Shown here piece by piece: positions 24,651 to 28,755 of a DNA stretch of 28,755 nt (positions are counted from its first letter, which is position 1; every line of letters starts with the position of its first letter). Source of the DNA: a virus. The notes below the pieces were generated by a model. It did no database searches, was not told where the DNA came from, and was given only the letters and a program-made list of their open reading frames with translations. The DNA is taken from positions 1 through 28,755 of the IMG/VR virus record IMGVR_UViG_3300009183_000284; one strand, 5' to 3'. The position numbers were made by a program, and so were the translations under genes.

Positions 24651-25718
24651 ATGCCAGAAGTACAGATTAAAGGTGGTCCAAAAATTACGTATTACGAAAG
24701 ACCTGGTTCTCCTAAAGAGAGCTACGCTGGAGATACGTTTAAAGCGTCTCGAATTTTTGATGTTCCTTACACCTTGCGTTGGGCTTTTATTAAACTTATG
24801 CTTGGGTCTGCTAAATTATCTAATGATAATAAAACCATTTTGCGGAGTTTACCCGACCAATATTATGTTTGGTTTGATGGTACGGCATTAGGTATGAGTG
24901 GTCTTGCTAAAACATTTATGGTTGCAAATGCTTTGGAAGGTATTGAGTGTTTAGGACAGCAAAAAAGTTGGGCATCGGGAGGTTCGGGATCTCTGCTTGA
25001 CGTTGCATTTTATGATGTAGCTCGAATAACGATTGGTTATGAATCTGTTACGTACTTTGTAAAGGGTGATTCGGAGGTTTCGACAGAATACTCTTTAAAG
25101 AGATACGTTACCACTTTCCGACAACCTTCCGCTGAATTTTTAACCCTGCCTTTTGGTGCGTTCAAATGGGTTGAGATGAACGCAGACGACAAAACAGTAA
25201 AGTACGACTATTCTGTAAATCCCCCGCAACCCGCTGGTGTTCGGGTAACAGGATCTAACGGTAAAATATTAGCCGCTTCAGAAATAATTCTAATCCACCA
25301 CAGAGTTCCTAGTATCCCTAAAGCTATTAAAACGCATATTGGGTGTGTTAACAAATACGATTGGCCAGAAATGAACGCATTTAAAGGTCAATTGCTATTA
25401 ACCAATGTAGAGTTAAAGCCGTTTAAATGGTTAGAAGAACAACGGTTATATGACATCACTTTTAAAATGAAGTTTTTAGATCCCGATCCTCAAGCTGCAA
25501 TAGAGGGAAAAGATGCCCGTGGGCATAATCATTTCCTCCAATTCTTCCCTGTTGATACAACCACAGATGTGGGAGCCCAGAGCGTAAATTCCCTTTTACA
25601 AGGCAAACAGTCTTATAAGCTTATAACCCATGATGGAACTCCAACTGGGAAAACAGTTTACGAATACAAGGATTTTAAGGACTTGTTTACGGATTATGAA
25701 GAAGTTAATAAAGGTTAA
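24651..25718 (+). CDS. Probable distal tail / tail-tip protein (355 aa)
   Basis: I do not recognise the family. The protein is globular, mixed alpha/beta with many aromatic residues and no signal peptide. It starts 11 nt after the tape measure stop with AAGGAG upstream, so it is part of the same unit. In siphophages this place is held by the distal tail protein and the tail-associated hub. The length is between them, and neither signature is clear. A beta-rich centre (about 110-160) and a C-terminal stretch with FKMKFLDPDP and GHNHFLQFF may be useful for family searches. The tail-tip role is inferred from position only. Confidence 0.55.
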   Translation: MPEVQIKGGPKITYYERPGSPKESYAGDTFKASRIFDVPYTLRWAFIKLMLGSAKLSNDNKTILRSLPDQYYVWFDGTALGMSGLAKTFMVANALEGIECLGQQKSWASGGSGSLLDVAFYDVARITIGYESVTYFVKGDSEVSTEYSLKRYVTTFRQPSAEFLTLPFGAFKWVEMNADDKTVKYDYSVNPPQPAGVRVTGSNGKILAASEIILIHHRVPSIPKAIKTHIGCVNKYDWPEMNAFKGQLLLTNVELKPFKWLEEQRLYDITFKMKFLDPDPQAAIEGKDARGHNHFLQFFPVDTTTDVGAQSVNSLLQGKQSYKLITHDGTPTGKTVYEYKDFKDLFTDYEEVNKG

Positions 25719-25787
25719 TTTGAAATTATACATTTCTAAATTTTGTCAGTTAGTGTAATATACAATCACTATATTGAAAGGGCAAAT

Positions 25788-26135
25788 ATGGTTGAAATAT
25801 ACGAACTTAACATCGACCAAGGTGCTAATCTATCCTTAGAGATTGCCCTTAAAAACGCAGACGGAACCCCTCTTAACCTTACGGGGTACACTGCTCGTAT
25901 GCAGCTACGAGCTTCCTACACCGCACCCGAAGTTATCTTAGAACTGACCACTGAAAACAGCAGAATAGTCATAACCCCGCTTAGTGGGGTAGTGATGCTT
26001 TTACTGTCCGCAATAACTACTGCAACTCTTATTGCCAAAAGCTACGTTTATGACCTAGAACTTGTAAGCCCAACAGGGTTTGTTTTTCGAGCGTTGCAAG
26101 GAGAAGCCATTGTCTCACCGGAGGTAACCCGCTAA
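25788..26135 (+). CDS. Small beta-rich tail/fibre-associated protein (115 aa)
   Basis: The pattern IDQGANLSLEIALKNADGTP then LNLTGYTARMQLR, followed by YVYDLELVSPTG, is typical of small beta-sandwich proteins and N-terminal domains encoded next to phage fibre genes (BppU-N-like). It probably attaches or decorates the fibre or tip. The ATG at 25788 is chosen because AAAGGG lies 5 nt upstream. An in-frame TTG at 25743 has no ribosome site. Its stop overlaps the next start (TAATG). The 69-bp gap before it (25719-25787) is AT-rich, and no clear promoter was found there. Confidence 0.7.
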   Translation: MVEIYELNIDQGANLSLEIALKNADGTPLNLTGYTARMQLRASYTAPEVILELTTENSRIVITPLSGVVMLLLSAITTATLIAKSYVYDLELVSPTGFVFRALQGEAIVSPEVTR

Positions 26136-26371
26136 TGCCAGACATTACCATCACCCCGCAAACGATACTAGTAACCGTCAACCCGCAAACCACCCAATTA
26201 ACCGTATCCCAAACCGGAACCCAAGGCCCTCCCGGAGCTTCCGCTGCTACCTCTCTTTCTCTTATGAACGATGTAACTATCACCGGCCCAGCCAGCAATC
26301 AGTTTTTGAAATTCAACGGTTCAACGTGGACTAATGTAAACACCGAAACGATTGACGGCGGTAACTGGTAA
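26135..26371 (+). CDS. Short fibre-like protein with collagen-type GPPG segment (78 aa)
   Basis: The N-terminal half is Thr/Val-rich strands (TILVTVNPQTTQLTVSQTG), then GTQGPPGAS, one short collagen-like turn often found at joints of phage fibres. The end, DVTITGPASNQFLKFNGSTW, matches a small motif common in phage fibre and appendage proteins. It is translationally coupled to the previous gene by a TAATG overlap. It may be a fibre adaptor or a trimerising linker for the 609-residue fibre that follows. Confidence 0.65.
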   Translation: MPDITITPQTILVTVNPQTTQLTVSQTGTQGPPGASAATSLSLMNDVTITGPASNQFLKFNGSTWTNVNTETIDGGNW

Positions 26372-26394
26372 CTTAACCTAAAGGATTTCCGATC

Positions 26395-28224
26395 ATGGCA
26401 AACACAATTCGCATTAAACGTAGAGCTTCTAACGGTGCTGTTGGAGCGCCTACAACTTTAGCCCCTGCGGAAATTGCGTACAATGAGGCAGACAATACAT
26501 TGTATTACGGCTTTGGAGATGGTGGTGTTGGCTTTGCCTCTTCCGTAATACCGGTTGCAGGCTCTGGTGGTTTTGTTACCACAGGCAGCACTCAAACTGT
26601 TTCTGGGCCTAAGACTTTTTCCAACATCACCATCACAGGTGGTTCTATCTCAGGCATTACCGACCTTGCTATTGCAGACGGCGGTACGGGAGCTTCCACC
26701 GCTTCGGGAGCTTTAACAAACCTAGGTGCATACCCTGCGACCAACCCAAACGGTTACACTACTAGTGTTGGTACGGTAACTTCTGTTGGTCTTACTGTAC
26801 CTACTGGACTGACTATAACAGGATCTCCTGTTACAACTTCGGGTTCATTGGCGGTGACTTTAACTTCTGGTTACTTTATTCCTACAAACGCTTCCCAAAT
26901 GAGTTGGGATGCTGCATTTACGCAAAGGCTTCAGTGGGATGGTGGTGCGACAAGCCTTATCGCTGCAACAGGTAGAACCTCTTTAGGTGCGACTACAGTA
27001 GGTGCTAGTATGTTTACCCTTACTAATCCTACTGCAATTACATTCCCAAGGTTTAATGTTGATAATACGGTTTCTGCTTTGGATGCTGCAACTTTCAGAA
27101 CTGCAATCGGTGCTGGAACTTCTTCTACAACAGGCACAGTCACTTCTGTTAGCATGATGGTAAACACCAATTATATGACCCTAGACGGCGGGACTGAGAT
27201 TACCACCAGTGGTACGTTTGGGATCGGATTTAAAACTCAAGCAGCAGCTACGGTTTTTGCTGGCCCCGCAACAGGAGCAGCTTCATCCGTTGGGTTCCGT
27301 GCTTTAGTTGCCACTGATATTCCCGCTTTAAACTACGCTTCGACAGGAGCTAACAGCAACATCACGTCCCTCACGGGACTGACCACGGCACTTAGCATTC
27401 CCCAAGGTGGCACAGGGAGCACTACCGCAGCAGCAGCTTTAACTGCATTGGGTGCATACCCTGCAACCAATCCATCAAATTATTCCACAACAGTTGGAAC
27501 GGTAACTTCCGTAGCAGCAGTAACCCTTGGGACAACAGGAACAGATTTAACCAGCACCGTAGCAACAGGAACCATAACTCCTGTTATAACCCTTAATGTC
27601 CCGACAGCATCGGCAACGAACCGAGGGGCTTTAAGTTCAGCAGATTGGACAAGCTTTAATACTTCCTACACCAGTCGTATTTCATCGCTAACCACCTCAG
27701 GGTCAAGCGGTGCTGCAACTTTAACTTCCAATGCATTAAATGTTCCAGCCTACACTTTATCTGGATTGGGTGGTCAAGCATCTTCGGCTAATCTAACTTC
27801 CGTTGCAGGACTTAGTTATGTGTCTTCTTCTTTTGTGAAGATGACTTCCGCAGGAACATTCGCTTTAGATACAACTGCTGGTTACCTCCCGTCTTCCGGT
27901 GGAACCGTTTCGGGAGCCTTGGTAGTTACTGGGAACCTTACAGTTCAAGGGGCTACTACTGCAATTAGCTCTAACACATTAACTGTCCAAGATAAGAACA
28001 TTGAGCTTGCTGTTGGAAATGCTCTGGAATCAGGTGCGACAGGCGGGGGTATCACGCTTCATGGGTTAGTTGACCATACGATTTTATATACTACCGGAAC
28101 ATCTTCGTGGGACTTTTCAGAACACATGAACTTAGTTACTGGAAAAGCGTACAAGATTAATGGTGTGTCTGTTCTTTCTGCAACGGCTCTTGATGGTGTG
28201 GTTGTCGATGGGGGGACATTTTAG
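26395..28224 (+). CDS. Tail fibre protein (609 aa)
   Basis: The N-terminus (ANTIRIKRRASNGAVGAPTT, then LAPAEIAYNEADNTLYYG) is the common start of phage fibre proteins that attach to the tail. The shaft is rich in Gly, Thr, Ser and Ala, with GGTG-x-[ST]T and GTVTSV motifs and a duplicated block (LGAYPATNP). The C-terminal part (LVVTGNLTVQG, TLTVQDKNIELAVGN) is a frequent end region of such fibres. It probably forms trimers and takes part in host binding. AAAGGA lies upstream of the ATG. Its stop TAG shares its G with the GTG start of the next gene. Confidence 0.85.
   Translation: MANTIRIKRRASNGAVGAPTTLAPAEIAYNEADNTLYYGFGDGGVGFASSVIPVAGSGGFVTTGSTQTVSGPKTFSNITITGGSISGITDLAIADGGTGASTASGALTNLGAYPATNPNGYTTSVGTVTSVGLTVPTGLTITGSPVTTSGSLAVTLTSGYFIPTNASQMSWDAAFTQRLQWDGGATSLIAATGRTSLGATTVGASMFTLTNPTAITFPRFNVDNTVSALDAATFRTAIGAGTSSTTGTVTSVSMMVNTNYMTLDGGTEITTSGTFGIGFKTQAAATVFAGPATGAASSVGFRALVATDIPALNYASTGANSNITSLTGLTTALSIPQGGTGSTTAAAALTALGAYPATNPSNYSTTVGTVTSVAAVTLGTTGTDLTSTVATGTITPVITLNVPTASATNRGALSSADWTSFNTSYTSRISSLTTSGSSGAATLTSNALNVPAYTLSGLGGQASSANLTSVAGLSYVSSSFVKMTSAGTFALDTTAGYLPSSGGTVSGALVVTGNLTVQGATTAISSNTLTVQDKNIELAVGNALESGATGGGITLHGLVDHTILYTTGTSSWDFSEHMNLVTGKAYKINGVSVLSATALDGVVVDGGTF
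26674..26790 (+). repeat. Fibre shaft repeat, copy 1 (copy 2 at about 27401-27516)
   Basis: Both copies encode GGTG-x-[ST]T, then ALT-x-LGAYPATNP, then a VGTVTSV strand. The copies are about 727 bp apart in the same gene and remain similar in DNA. They look like a domain duplication in the shaft. Confidence 0.75.
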
Positions 28225-28755
28225 TGGCTAACATAATTAAGCCAAAAAGATCATATACAGCTTCTTCTGTTCCGACAGCTTCTTCTGCTGGGGAAATGTC
28301 TGTAAATGTGACGGATGGTAAAATATGGGTTACTGACACACTTGGTACTAGTCAAATATTAGTGTCGTCTTTGGCATTTTCAAATCATACTGGAACAGTT
28401 ACCAACTCCCAGCTTGATGCTACTGCTGTAATTGCTGCTGCATACACTAACGCAAATATTACTGTTAATGCTCAAGGAAGAATCACCGCTGCATCTAATG
28501 GTAGTGGCGGTGGTGGTGGTACTCTTAATGCAGTATCTGCAGCTACAGCAACCCAAGCTGGTATTGCCAACGCAAACTTTGGTATTCGCTGGAACTGGGC
28601 AAGGACAACAGATACTACATCTGCACTAGAACTAGGCGAAACTACTGCTGCAACTAGTGGAACAAGTACTAGCGGTGTTCCTAACCAAGTGGGGCTGAAA
28701 CTTTCCACGCTTGCTGCTTCTACTATGTCACCGCTATCTGTGTATTCAAGAGGTT
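28224..28755 (+). CDS. Second tail fibre protein, 5' part (cut by window edge)
   Basis: The reading frame starts at GTG 28224, overlapping the previous TAG stop by one base, and stays open to the window end (177 codons). The start MANIIKPKRSYTASSVPT and SAGEMSVNVTDGKIWV is like N-termini of phage fibre or appendage proteins, and ITVNAQGRITAASNG is a very common phage fibre motif. A GSGGGGG linker follows. The end lies outside the window, so length and receptor-binding part are unknown. Confidence 0.75.
   Translation, partial: MANIIKPKRSYTASSVPTASSAGEMSVNVTDGKIWVTDTLGTSQILVSSLAFSNHTGTVTNSQLDATAVIAAAYTNANITVNAQGRITAASNGSGGGGGTLNAVSAATATQAGIANANFGIRWNWARTTDTTSALELGETTAATSGTSTSGVPNQVGLKLSTLAASTMSPLSVYSRG

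Noticed and set aside
25743-25787. TTG start that would lengthen the 115-residue tail protein
   Set aside because: No ribosome site precedes it, the added residues do not fit the family start, and ATG 25788 has AAAGGG at correct distance.

Overview
This window looks like part of a tailed double-stranded DNA phage genome or prophage (Caudoviricetes). It holds a long head-and-tail structural operon on the + strand (4307 to the right edge) and three - strand genes at the left (69-4225). The structural genes run in the order of long-tailed siphophages: HK97-type portal, head maturation protease fused to a scaffold-like tail, HK97-fold major capsid protein, probable decoration protein, head-tail connector, head closure, tail terminator, two related tube-like proteins, a tail assembly chaperone pair joined by a -1 ribosomal frameshift, a giant tape measure protein, tail-tip candidates and tail fibres. 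No sheath gene is seen, so siphovirus morphology is inferred. No integrase, attachment site, lysis, replication or terminase gene is visible. The DNA is moderately AT-rich by eye. The host is unknown. A C-x2-C...C-x2-C ribbon in the tape measure resembles the MJ0042-type ribbon common in Planctomycetota and Myxococcota, which is only a weak host hint.

Left part (1-4306): three genes read leftward. They encode a cysteine-rich two-helix membrane protein, a secreted or anchored protein with a His-Gly...Cys-Cys arrangement, and an 894-residue protein of unknown function that occupies the place next to the portal where the terminase usually lies. Two hairpins with U-rich tails flank the cysteine-rich gene. 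The gap 4226-4306 is a divergent control region with a 20-bp palindrome.

Head module (4307-11337): genes are packed, often with TAATG stop/start overlaps. A perfect 9-bp hairpin follows the capsid gene. Tail module (11360-28755): a second perfect 9-bp hairpin lies between the two tube-like paralogs. The chaperone frameshift has a CCCAAAC slip site, an 8-nt spacer and a stem, all visible in the sequence.

The standout is the 3653-residue tape measure protein (13678-24639). Besides eight exact-length 44-residue repeats, a multi-helix membrane region and a conserved tape-measure-like motif, it contains a DEDDh exonuclease domain with all five catalytic residues, a staphylococcal-nuclease-type domain with its key residues, a possible degenerate zincin domain and a zinc ribbon. 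Since tape measure proteins leave the virion with the DNA, this phage may deliver nucleases into the cell envelope or cytoplasm at infection.
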